Shown: positions 25,498 to 33,645 of the stretch, one piece after another
Layout of the letters: every line of letters begins with the position of its first letter
Position numbering within the stretch: position 1 is the first letter of the stretch
Assembly (NCBI GenBank): GCA_002724925.1
Contig: PBQA01000029.1
Span: 1-64,000 of the forward strand
Origin: Oceanospirillaceae bacterium
Lineage (GTDB): Bacteria; Pseudomonadota; Gammaproteobacteria; Pseudomonadales; Oceanobacteraceae
DNA length: 64,000 bases
Reading direction: 5' to 3'
Program-made: the position numbers and the translations under genes
The notes under the pieces: model-generated
What the model was told of the DNA's origin: nothing
The model's database searches: none
The model's input: only the letters and a program-made list of their open reading frames with translations

Positions 25498-28400
25498 ATG
25501 GCATCGATAGAATCGTTAGGTTTGGGCTCAGGTGTACTGACCACCGACCTCGTCGAGCAGATCATTGGCGCTGAGAGAGAAGTCAGTGAACTTCGTCTTG
25601 ACCGTCGCCAGGAGCTGATCGAAGCCAAGATTACGGCCTATGGTGAAATCAAAGGCCTGATGTCTACCATGCAGTCTTCGGTCAACAATCTCGCGTCGCC
25701 CAGTGCGGCAGGTGCGACCCTCGCCACTTCCAGCAACGAAGATATTCTGACGGTTACCACGTCGACCACGGCCGATCCGGGTAATTACAGTGTTGAAGTT
25801 CTTAACACGGCAAAGTCTCACTCGTTGGCAACGGGTACATTCAACAGTTTTGATGAAATCGTTGGAACAGGTGAGCTGACGTTCAGCTTCGGCACTAACA
25901 ACTACGATGAGGTGACTGGCGATGTCACGGGCCAGGACGTCAACACGGATCGTCCAACCCGTACTATTACCATTGATGAATCAAACCGTACTCTGAGTGG
26001 TATTCGTGATGCGATTAATAACGCCGATATGGGCGTAAGAGCATCCATTATCAACGACGGTGTGGGTTTTCGTCTTCTGATGACGAGCGACGACACGGGC
26101 TCCAGCAACGCCATGCGGATTGAAGCGCGTGATGATAGTGGCAACCTGCTGACCAATGGTCTGGCGTCGATGGCGTTTAATGAACTTCAGGCTGGTCCTG
26201 ATAATCTCGAGCAGACCAGTCGCGGTGAGAATGCGCAGCTCAGCGTGAATGGCCTGACGATCACTCGCGAAAGTAACAATGTCGATGAGGTCATTAAAGG
26301 CGTTACGATTAATCTGAAAAGTGCAGATGTAGGAACTCAGGTCAGTATTGGTGTGTCTCCCGATACTGATAAATTGAGTGAGAATATTCAGGGTTTTGTT
26401 GATGCCTACAACAACCTGAAACAATTTGTAGATGATCTTTCCTCGTTTGATACTGATAGTCAGCAGGCAGGCCTGCTGCTGGGTGACTCAACCATCCGCA
26501 CCATGCAGAGCCAGATTCGCTCGCTGATCTCTCAGCCGATTGCAGGCCTGAGTGGTGAATACCGCTCGCTCACCGAGTTGGGCGTGAATACCGACCGGAA
26601 CAACGATTATCTGCTCGAGTACGACCCATCGGTGTTCCGCAAAGCGATTAATGAAGAACGCTCATCTATTGTTGGTATTCTGGCGAAATCAGGTATCACC
26701 AGTGATAGCCAGATTACCTATGTCAACGACTCTATTAATACGAAGTCAGGCACGTATGGCGTAGAAATCACGCAATTGGCGACGCAGGCAAAATATACAT
26801 CGGCGTCTCTCGGACTGCTGGATTTTGCGTCTCCTGTGACTGTCGACAGCAGTAACGACAGTTTCACTATTAATGTGAATGGCAAAGATGCAACCGTAAA
26901 TCTGACGCATGGTGATTACACCTCAGGTGATGATCTGGCCGCAGAGCTGGCGTTGCAGATCAACAGTAACGATACCCTGGTTCAGTTCGGCCACTCGGTA
27001 TCGGTGGATTTCAACACTAGCAGCAATAACTTCTCGATCACGTCGAATAAGTATGGAGCTGATTCTCAGGTTTACATCAAGTCAGTAAGCGGAAACACGG
27101 CTAATACACTGGGCTTCAGTGCATTGGGTAGCGGTACCTACGAAGGTGGTGAGCTGACGACTCTGAACGCAGCTGCGTTTGCAGGGCGTGGTGCCACTAC
27201 TGATGCTGGAAGTCGCTTTATTAATCCCGAAACCGGTATTAATTTTCAGGCGAATAACGCGACTTTCAGTCTTGATGTGGACGGTTCTGGCCCGGTCGCT
27301 GTCACTGTCGACCAAAATGCTCAGGGACAGGATCTTAACGGCGACGGCGTGTTTGGTGATCGCAATGATACCTTGCAGGCGATTCAGACGGCGATTGATT
27401 CGACCGCTCTTAATGGTCAGGTACTGGCCACCTTCGATGATAATGGTTATCTGAAATTTGAAACGACGTCGGTCGGTGCAGCCAGCTCAATCGAGATTAC
27501 TTCTGTTGGTGCATCTGTAACGGATACGCAGCTCGGTCTGGACGCGACGCAGGGCGCCCAGACCAACGGCAAAGACCCTGGTGTTGATTTTCCGGCTGCG
27601 GTTAATTTTAAGGTACAGGTGGATGGCATCGATTCGGATGGTTTCGTGTCCATCCCCGCAGGCACTTACCTTACGGGTGATGACCTGGCGACTGAAATAC
27701 AGAATCAGTTAAGTGCGACTTTAAGTGCAGATCCTAATTTCGCGGGCGTAGTGCGTGGTGGCGAGACAGCGACCGGTTCACGTGATATCAGTGCCAATAT
27801 CGACTTCACCACAACGAACGCCGGGTTCCGTCTGAATGTGTCGGGTGTTGAGCAGGATATTCTTGTTAATACTGATTCTGGCGACAACGTTGCTGACGTC
27901 CAGGCAGCGTTGGATGCTGCGTATGGTGCAGGCGTAGTGACTGCATCCCTGGACGGTACCGGGCTGAAACTCAGCACGGTGGCGACCGGACACGAAGAAT
28001 TTATTGAAGTTGTCAGTGATGGGCGTGGCGCTCAGACATCAGCTTTTGGTGATATTTCTACTGGCTTTGATTTCTCGGCACCAGGTCAGAATGCCAGCTT
28101 TACGCTTACCGTCGGTGGAACTGCCATTAATGTGGATGTTACAGGTGACGGCACATCTGGTAGCAACGATAGCCAGTCGAATCTGGTCGCTATCCAGAGT
28201 GCGCTGGATGAAGCCTTGATCGCTACAGGTGAATACCAGGCAGCTGATGTTACGGCTGCGGTGGATGGTTCTGGTCAGCTGTACTTTGAGACGAATTCGA
28301 AAGAGGGCGTAAAAACGTCAGCCACGTTCGGCTCTGCGGCAAGCATTGAGGTCAGCAACCTCGGTGGTACAGCGGCGACGTCACTGGGACTATCTGCCGA

Positions 28401-29454
28401 AACCAGCACGAATGGTTTTGATGGTTTCGGTATGAGCAGCGGTCGTGAGTTCGGTTATGACCTTGATCCGGTTGTCAGCTACAACTATGACCCTGACAGC
28501 GACCTTGGCTCATTCAATATTCAGATTGGTGGTGAAGGCACTCGTGTTGGGTTCACTGAGCTTGATGCGGATGCTATTGCTTTTCTTGGCCTGCAGGATG
28601 TCAGTATCTACAGTCAGGAAATTCCGAAAGGCCAGAACGTCGCGGGCAAAATTAATGGTGTTGAAGCTTCTGGTAATGGGCAGTTTCTGCGTGCGGTGGA
28701 TGGCAACGTTAAGGCGTCACCCGGTTTCTATATCGGCAACGAATCAGCAGGTTTTGATACGCCTGTCGTTCTCGATGCGGACAATAGCAGCTTCACCATT
28801 GAAGTGGATGGGGTTGAGGCTGAGATTCAGCTGAATTTTCCGGCGACCTACATCAGTGGATCGGCACTGGCATCGGCCATGCAAACAGCGATCAATGACA
28901 ACGCGACTCTTCAGGCAGAAGGCGTTTCAGTGAAGGTTGAGTACACAGATGATACCTCATCGTTCGCGTTTAATAAGTTCGGTATTATTTCTAACCGTAC
29001 CGGTGCTGAGTCGTCGGTCGAGATAAAAGATTTGCCAAATGATGCTGCCGATCTGTTTGGTTTTGTTCGCGGTGTTGGTGATGGTGAGCGCGGTAAAGAT
29101 GCCGACGGCACTATTGATGATGCGTCGGGTATCCGCCTTAAAATCACCGGTGGTGATATTGGTGACCGCGGGGACATCACGTACATCACCGGCTTTGGTG
29201 ATCAACTGAAAGATATTCTGCTGAACTTCCTCGACAACAGCAGCGGCACCATTACCAACAAGCTGTCAGCATTGGATCAGGACATTACAACCGTTGAAGA
29301 GGACCGTGCGGATCTTGAGGCCCGTATGGATGCTCAGGAAGCCCGCCTGAAGGCTAAGTTCCTGTATAACGACTCTTTGATTCAGACGCTGAATACAACG
29401 TTGGACTATGTGAAGCAGCAGTTTGATGCGCTCAATGGCAATAACAAGGATTAA
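25498..29454 (+). CDS. fliD: flagellar filament cap protein, giant form (about 1318 aa)
   Basis: FliD caps the filament and guides flagellin folding. The N-terminal FliD_N region (SLGLGSGVLTTDLVEQI) and the C-terminal coiled region (LSALDQDITTVEEDRADLEARMDAQEARLKAKF in segments, ending with YVKQQFDALNG) are normal. The middle holds about six diverged copies of a roughly 100-residue unit of the type FxINVNGxxATV...LQxAID...FETxSxGxxSSIEI. Usual FliD is 450-500 aa. The ATG at 25498 is chosen for AAGAGGA upstream; an in-frame GTG lies at 25480. The extended cap parallels the extended flagellin. Confidence 0.93.
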   Translation: MASIESLGLGSGVLTTDLVEQIIGAEREVSELRLDRRQELIEAKITAYGEIKGLMSTMQSSVNNLASPSAAGATLATSSNEDILTVTTSTTADPGNYSVEVLNTAKSHSLATGTFNSFDEIVGTGELTFSFGTNNYDEVTGDVTGQDVNTDRPTRTITIDESNRTLSGIRDAINNADMGVRASIINDGVGFRLLMTSDDTGSSNAMRIEARDDSGNLLTNGLASMAFNELQAGPDNLEQTSRGENAQLSVNGLTITRESNNVDEVIKGVTINLKSADVGTQVSIGVSPDTDKLSENIQGFVDAYNNLKQFVDDLSSFDTDSQQAGLLLGDSTIRTMQSQIRSLISQPIAGLSGEYRSLTELGVNTDRNNDYLLEYDPSVFRKAINEERSSIVGILAKSGITSDSQITYVNDSINTKSGTYGVEITQLATQAKYTSASLGLLDFASPVTVDSSNDSFTINVNGKDATVNLTHGDYTSGDDLAAELALQINSNDTLVQFGHSVSVDFNTSSNNFSITSNKYGADSQVYIKSVSGNTANTLGFSALGSGTYEGGELTTLNAAAFAGRGATTDAGSRFINPETGINFQANNATFSLDVDGSGPVAVTVDQNAQGQDLNGDGVFGDRNDTLQAIQTAIDSTALNGQVLATFDDNGYLKFETTSVGAASSIEITSVGASVTDTQLGLDATQGAQTNGKDPGVDFPAAVNFKVQVDGIDSDGFVSIPAGTYLTGDDLATEIQNQLSATLSADPNFAGVVRGGETATGSRDISANIDFTTTNAGFRLNVSGVEQDILVNTDSGDNVADVQAALDAAYGAGVVTASLDGTGLKLSTVATGHEEFIEVVSDGRGAQTSAFGDISTGFDFSAPGQNASFTLTVGGTAINVDVTGDGTSGSNDSQSNLVAIQSALDEALIATGEYQAADVTAAVDGSGQLYFETNSKEGVKTSATFGSAASIEVSNLGGTAATSLGLSAETSTNGFDGFGMSSGREFGYDLDPVVSYNYDPDSDLGSFNIQIGGEGTRVGFTELDADAIAFLGLQDVSIYSQEIPKGQNVAGKINGVEASGNGQFLRAVDGNVKASPGFYIGNESAGFDTPVVLDADNSSFTIEVDGVEAEIQLNFPATYISGSALASAMQTAINDNATLQAEGVSVKVEYTDDTSSFAFNKFGIISNRTGAESSVEIKDLPNDAADLFGFVRGVGDGERGKDADGTIDDASGIRLKITGGDIGDRGDITYITGFGDQLKDILLNFLDNSSGTITNKLSALDQDITTVEEDRADLEARMDAQEARLKAKFLYNDSLIQTLNTTLDYVKQQFDALNGNNKD

Positions 29455-29484
29455 TTCTTCGTGAATAGCTTCCATGCGCAAACT

Positions 29485-29555
29485 TGTAGGAGGGGATCTT
29501 ATCCCCGATAGGGGGCTCGGGTGACACGCTGCCGGGAAGAAGCTTCCCTCCTACA
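29485..29555. repeat. REP/BIME-like inverted pair
   Basis: TGTAGGAGGG (29485-29494) is mirrored by CCCTCCTACA (29546-29555). Each arm extends into its own small palindrome (GGGGATCTTATCCCC and GGGAAGAAGCTTCCC). Near-identical copies occur at 33560-33632. Confidence 0.75.
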
Positions 29556-29572
29556 GGGTCGTCACACGATAT

Positions 29573-29697
29573 TGTAGGAGCTCAACGCGAAGCTTGAGCG
29601 ATACCCTGAGTCTGTCGAGCATAGCCAGGCAGGCTGGCTTAAGCGCTCCTACCCATTTCAAATAGCGCGAATAGCCTACGGCTGATTCACTCCCACA
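29573..29697. repeat. REP/BIME-like cluster, remainder of the fliD-prfB gap
   Basis: TGTAGGAG plus CTCAACGCGAAGCTTGAG at 29573 faces AGCGCTCCTAC at 29642-29652, and a third unit ends GGCTGATTCACTCCCACA at 29680-29697. With the pair at 29485-29555, these repeats take up most of the 347-base gene-free stretch 29455-29801. The rest holds the prfB leader, including a TAAAAT -10-like hexamer near 29752. Confidence 0.7.
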
Positions 29698-29801
29698 GGA
29701 ACCAGTGTGTGGTTCTATGCCACACAGGATGAAACCCCGCTGTCTTTCCTGTAAAATGCCGCGTCATTTTCATACGTTAGACAGCGACAGGGGTACCCAC
29801 C

Positions 29802-30897
29802 TTGGAAATCAATCCAATCGTCGAACAGATTAAAGACCTTCAGGCACGCACCGACGTGCTTAGGGGGTATCTTTGACTACGCCAACAAGGTTGAGCGTCT
29901 CGAAGAAGTAGAACACGAACTGGCTCAGGGCGATGTCTGGGATGACCCGGACCGCGCGCAGGAGCTGGGTCGCGAACGGTCTTCTCTGGAAGCCGTCGTT
30001 AAGACCATCGATACCCTGGATAGCGGTCTCGGCGATGCCAAAGATCTGCTTGATATGGCGGTCGAAGAAGACGATGAAGATGCCGTTGACGAAGTTAAAA
30101 GCGAATTGGATGGCCTTCAGTCCGAGCTGGAAGTTCTGGAATTCCGCCGCATGTTCTCGGGCGAGATGGACGAGAACAACTGCTACGTAGAAATTCAGGC
30201 TGGCTCGGGTGGTACCGAGGCTCAGGACTGGGCCAACATGCTGCTGCGTATGTACCTGCGCTGGATCGAAGCGCATGGCTTCAAAGGCGAGCTGATGGAA
30301 GTCTCCGAAGGTGAAGTTGCAGGCATCAAAGGTGCTACGATTCACGTTCAGGGCGAATACGCTTATGGTTGGCTGCGTACTGAAACAGGCGTCCACCGCC
30401 TGGTACGTAAGAGCCCGTTTGATTCGGGTAACCGCCGTCATACCTCATTCTCATCGGTATTCGTTTCTCCGGAAGTCGACGACAATATCGAAATCGATAT
30501 TAACCCGGCCGATCTCCGCATCGACGTATACCGTGCCTCAGGTGCTGGTGGTCAGCACGTAAACCGGACAGAGTCAGCGGTACGTATTACGCACTTGCCG
30601 ACCAATACCGTGACTCAGTGTCAGAATGACCGCTCCCAGCACAAGAACAAAGATCAGGCGATGAAGCAGATGAAAGCCAAGCTCTATGAGCTGGAGCTGC
30701 AGAAGCGCAGTGCTGAATCTCAGGCGCTTGAAGACAGTAAAGCTGATATCGGCTGGGGCAGCCAGATTCGTTCGTACGTTCTCGATGATGCGCGTATTAA
30801 AGATCTGCGCACCAGCGTTGAAACGCGTAATACGCAGGCTGTTCTGGATGGCGATCTGGACCAGTTTATCGAGGCGAGCTTGAAATCCGGGCTTTGA
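29802..30897 (+). CDS. prfB: peptide chain release factor 2, with programmed +1 frameshift
   Basis: RF2 releases peptides at UGA and UAA. The gene is read from TTG 29802 through CTT 29871-29873, slips +1 past the in-frame TGA at 29874-29876, and continues from GAC 29875 to 30897, giving 364 aa (E. coli RF2 has 365). The slip site is AGGGGG-TAT-CTT-TGA-C, with its internal Shine-Dalgarno-like run. The second frame carries the SPF stop-recognition tripeptide and the catalytic GGQ ([14 protein letters not shown]). RF2 thus autoregulates its own synthesis. lysS follows, as in many proteobacteria. Confidence 0.95.
29862..29877 (+). promoter_or_regulatory. prfB frameshift element
   Basis: AGGGGGTATCTTTGAC matches the E. 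coli RF2 recoding site: a Shine-Dalgarno-like AGGGGG three bases before CTT-TGA-C. When RF2 is scarce, the ribosome pauses at UGA and the peptidyl-tRNA slips from CUU to UUU. Confidence 0.95.
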
Positions 30898-30904
30898 CCT
30901 TTTT

Positions 30905-30985
30905 CGCGCATAGCCAGGCGAGCTGGCTGAAGCGCTCCTACGATAAAAGAATCCTGTAGGAGCGCAACGCGAAGCTTGCGCGATG
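30905..30985. repeat. REP/BIME-like inverted pair between prfB and lysS
   Basis: CGCTCCTAC (30933-30941) and GTAGGAGCG (30956-30964) are a perfect 9-bp inverted repeat. Each is flanked by its own palindrome (AGCCAGGCGAGCTGGCT at 30912-30928 and CGCAACGCGAAGCTTGCG at 30963-30980). The pair probably forms a hairpin in the prfB-lysS transcript. Confidence 0.75.
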
Positions 30986-31040
30986 TATATTTGCAGACCA
31001 AACAGAATTTAACATTGATCCCTAGAATACCGGGTGCCAA

Positions 31041-32558
31041 ATGACAGATCAGAATCAAACCGCTCAGGACGAAAACAAGCTCATCGCCGAGCGCCGTGCC
31101 AAACTCGAAACGCTGCGTGAAAACAGCAAATCTAATGGCCACCCGAACGACTTCCGTCGGGAACATCTGGCGGCTGATCTGAAAGCTGAGCACGGTGAAA
31201 AGAGCAAAGAGCAGCTTGCTGAAGAAGGTCACCGCGTTGCGGTAGCAGGTCGTGTCATGCGTCGCGGCGGTCCGTTTATCGGTATTCAGGATGTCACGGG
31301 GTCCCTGCAGGTCTACATGGCGAAGCCACTGCAGAAAGAAAGCACCGCGTGGCAGTCACTGGATATCGGTGACATCGTGGCGGCAACCGGCACACTGAGC
31401 CTGTCTGGTAAAGGCGAGCTGTACGTTGATGTGGGTGATCTGAGCAACTTCCAGATTCTGACCAAGTCACTGCGCCCACTGCCGGATAAATTCCACGGCC
31501 TAGCGGATCAGGAACTGAAATATCGTCAGCGTTATGTTGATCTGATCATCAACGAAGAAACGCGTAATAATTTCCTGATGCGTTCAAAAATCATCGAAGG
31601 CATTCGCTTCTATCTGTCGCAGCGCGGCTTTATGGAAGTCGAAACGCCAATGCTGCAAACCATTCCGGGCGGTGCAACTGCGAAGCCATTTGAAACACAC
31701 CACAATGCGCTGGATATCGATATGTTCCTGCGTATTGCGCCTGAGCTATACCTCAAGCGCCTCGTCGTTGGTGGTTTTGAGCGTGTGTTCGAAATTAACC
31801 GTAACTTCCGTAATGAAGGTCTGAGTACTCGCCATAACCCAGAATTCACCATGATTGAGTTCTATCAGGCATACGCCGATTACCGTGACATGATGGACCT
31901 GACCGAAGGCATGCTGCGCTTTGTTGCTGAAAATGTCGTTGGTAGCACCACCATTAAATACGGTGAGTCTGAATACGATTTTGCACAGCCATTCCAGCGC
32001 ATGACCATGGTCGATGCGATTCTGAAGTACAACCCGGATATGGATGCCAATGTACTGAATAATCCGGAAGAAAATATCGATACGCTTAAAGAGTATGCGA
32101 AAAAAGTCGGTATTCCTCAGTCTGAGAAACAGTCTGCCTGGGGCCCTGGTAAGTACATCTGCGAAATCTTTGAAGAAACCGCTGAAGAAAAACTCGATCA
32201 GCCGACCTTCATTACCGAATATCCATGGGAAGTGTCACCGCTGGCACGCCGTAACGACGACAACCCATTTGTGACTGACCGCTTCGAATTTTTTGTCGGT
32301 GGCCGTGAGCTGGCAAATGGCTTCTCGGAGCTTAACGATGCCGAAGATCAGGCCGCTCGCTTCCGTAAGCAGGTTGAAGAAAAAGACGCCGGTGACGACG
32401 AAGCAATGCACTACGATGCAGATTATGTCCGTGCGCTGGAGTACGGTATGCCACCAACTGCAGGTGAAGGTATTGGTATTGACCGTCTGGTGATGTTGTT
32501 TACCGATTCGCACACCATTAAGGATGTTATTCTCTTCCCACATATGAAGCCGCTCTGA
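31041..32558 (+). CDS. lysS: lysyl-tRNA synthetase, class II
   Basis: LysS charges tRNA-Lys. The 505-aa protein has the N-terminal OB-fold anticodon-binding domain ([19 protein letters not shown]), class II motif 2 ([20 protein letters not shown]) and motif 3 ([13 protein letters not shown]). Length matches E. coli LysS (505). The prfB-lysS neighbourhood is conserved. It is complete, with nothing unusual seen. Confidence 0.97.
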   Translation: MTDQNQTAQDENKLIAERRAKLETLRENSKSNGHPNDFRREHLAADLKAEHGEKSKEQLAEEGHRVAVAGRVMRRGGPFIGIQDVTGSLQVYMAKPLQKESTAWQSLDIGDIVAATGTLSLSGKGELYVDVGDLSNFQILTKSLRPLPDKFHGLADQELKYRQRYVDLIINEETRNNFLMRSKIIEGIRFYLSQRGFMEVETPMLQTIPGGATAKPFETHHNALDIDMFLRIAPELYLKRLVVGGFERVFEINRNFRNEGLSTRHNPEFTMIEFYQAYADYRDMMDLTEGMLRFVAENVVGSTTIKYGESEYDFAQPFQRMTMVDAILKYNPDMDANVLNNPEENIDTLKEYAKKVGIPQSEKQSAWGPGKYICEIFEETAEEKLDQPTFITEYPWEVSPLARRNDDNPFVTDRFEFFVGGRELANGFSELNDAEDQAARFRKQVEEKDAGDDEAMHYDADYVRALEYGMPPTAGEGIGIDRLVMLFTDSHTIKDVILFPHMKPL

Positions 32559-32573
32559 GGCTAGCTACGTTGC

Positions 32574-32655
32574 CCTGACGGTGGTGAAGGCTGATTCAAA
32601 GTGCTCATGTATTACAATACATTCCGCGCTTTTCACCAGCCTTCGCCTTGTCAGG
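32574..32655. repeat. imperfect long dyad after lysS
   Basis: CCTGACGGTGGTGAAGGCTG (32574-32593) is partly complementary to CAGCCTTCGCCTTGTCAGG (32637-32655), with an internal mismatch block and about 43 bases between the arms. It could be a transcription-end structure, though no T-run follows. Confidence 0.4.
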
Positions 32656-32720
32656 TCTGCCTCGCTGACGCCTCAGCCGCAAGAGGTTAATCGCGTAGCC
32701 AGTTTGCGCGACTCTGATAG

Positions 32721-32786
32721 GTAGGAGGAGATCTTATCCCCAACCTCTCATTGTGGGAGCGAATCAGCCGGAGGCTATTCGCGATG
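32721..32786. repeat. REP/BIME-like units upstream of ung
   Basis: GTAGGAGGAGATCTTATCCCC (about 32721-32741) belongs to the type of 29485. TGTGGGAGCGAATCAGCC followed by GGCTATTCGCG (32752-32783) is the inverse of the 113-130 and 29666-29697 units. The two lie in direct order before ung. Confidence 0.7.
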
Positions 32787-32816
32787 ATTTTCAGGCTGAT
32801 TTAAGAGCACCACACC

Positions 32817-33494
32817 ATGAATAAACCCAGCGAGTTACATCCCTCCTGGCTGGCGGTCATTGGCGATCAGTTTGATCAGCCTTATATGCAGAACCTACGC
32901 GACTTTCTCAAAGCCGAAAAAGCCGCGGGCAAAACTATGTTCCCGCCGGGTCATTTAATTTTTAATGCGTTTAATCACACGCCATTCAATAAAACTCGTG
33001 TCGTGATCATCGGGCAGGACCCATACCACGGCCCAGATCAGGCCATGGGCTTAAGTTTTTCTGTGCCGCAGGGCGTTAAAGTCCCACCTTCTCTGGTGAA
33101 TATCTTCAAAGAAATTCATCAGGATCTCGGCTTGAGTATGAGTGGATCAGGTGATTTAACTCCATGGGCTGATCAAGGCGTTTTATTATTAAATGCGACC
33201 TTAACAGTCGAGCAGGCGAACGCCGGCTCACATCAGAAAAAAGGCTGGGAAGAGTTTACTGATGCGGCTATTGCTGCACTAAACGCGCAGTGTGAAGGTT
33301 TGGTGTTTGTTTTGTGGGGCAGTTACGCGCAGAAAAAGGGTGCGTTTATTGATCGCAATAAACACCTGGTTCTGCAATCACCACACCCGTCGCCTTTATC
33401 GGCGCATCGGGGTTTTTTCGGTAATCGTCAGTTTTCAACGATTAATGAATATCTGATGAAGCGTGGTGAGCAGCCGATTAACTGGCAGTTGTAA
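32817..33494 (+). CDS. ung: uracil-DNA glycosylase, family 1
   Basis: Ung removes uracil from DNA at the start of base excision repair. The 225-aa protein has the catalytic water-activating block GQDPYHGP (D68, H71), the uracil-binding region LLLNATLTVE and the minor-groove loop HPSPLSAHRGF with the second catalytic histidine. Length is normal for the family. It is flanked on both sides by REP-like repeats and is probably transcribed on its own. Confidence 0.96.
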   Translation: MNKPSELHPSWLAVIGDQFDQPYMQNLRDFLKAEKAAGKTMFPPGHLIFNAFNHTPFNKTRVVIIGQDPYHGPDQAMGLSFSVPQGVKVPPSLVNIFKEIHQDLGLSMSGSGDLTPWADQGVLLLNATLTVEQANAGSHQKKGWEEFTDAAIAALNAQCEGLVFVLWGSYAQKKGAFIDRNKHLVLQSPHPSPLSAHRGFFGNRQFSTINEYLMKRGEQPINWQL

Positions 33495-33500
33495 CTGCTA

Positions 33501-33632
33501 TTCGCGCATAGCCAGGTAAGCTGGCTGAAGCGCTCCTACGAGGTGAGTTACGTTGCCGATGTAGGAGGGGATCTTATCCCCGACAATGATCAGGTTAGTC
33601 AGGCTGTCGGGAAGATGCTTCCCTCCTACAGG
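33501..33632. repeat. REP/BIME-like cluster between ung and methyltransferase gene
   Basis: One unit (33501-33542, with AGCCAGGTAAGCTGGCT and GCGCTCCTACG) is followed by an inverted pair, TGTAGGAGGGGATCTTATCC (33560) and GAAGATGCTTCCCTCCTACA (33612-33631). The pair closely copies the one at 29485-29555. It lies between convergent genes and may help end both transcripts. Confidence 0.75.
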
Positions 33633-33645
33633 TCTACCACGGATT

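Noticed and set aside
28445-28834. 129-codon plus-strand frame inside fliD
   Set aside because: Alternative-frame shadow of the fliD repeats with no ribosome site or domain.
29802-29876. Short frame ending in TGA, which could look like a broken prfB
   Set aside because: The canonical RF2 frameshift site explains the stop; the gene is intact.
29485-33632. Repeats as a CRISPR array
   Set aside because: The units are palindromic, of several types, irregularly spaced around complete genes, and no cas gene is present.
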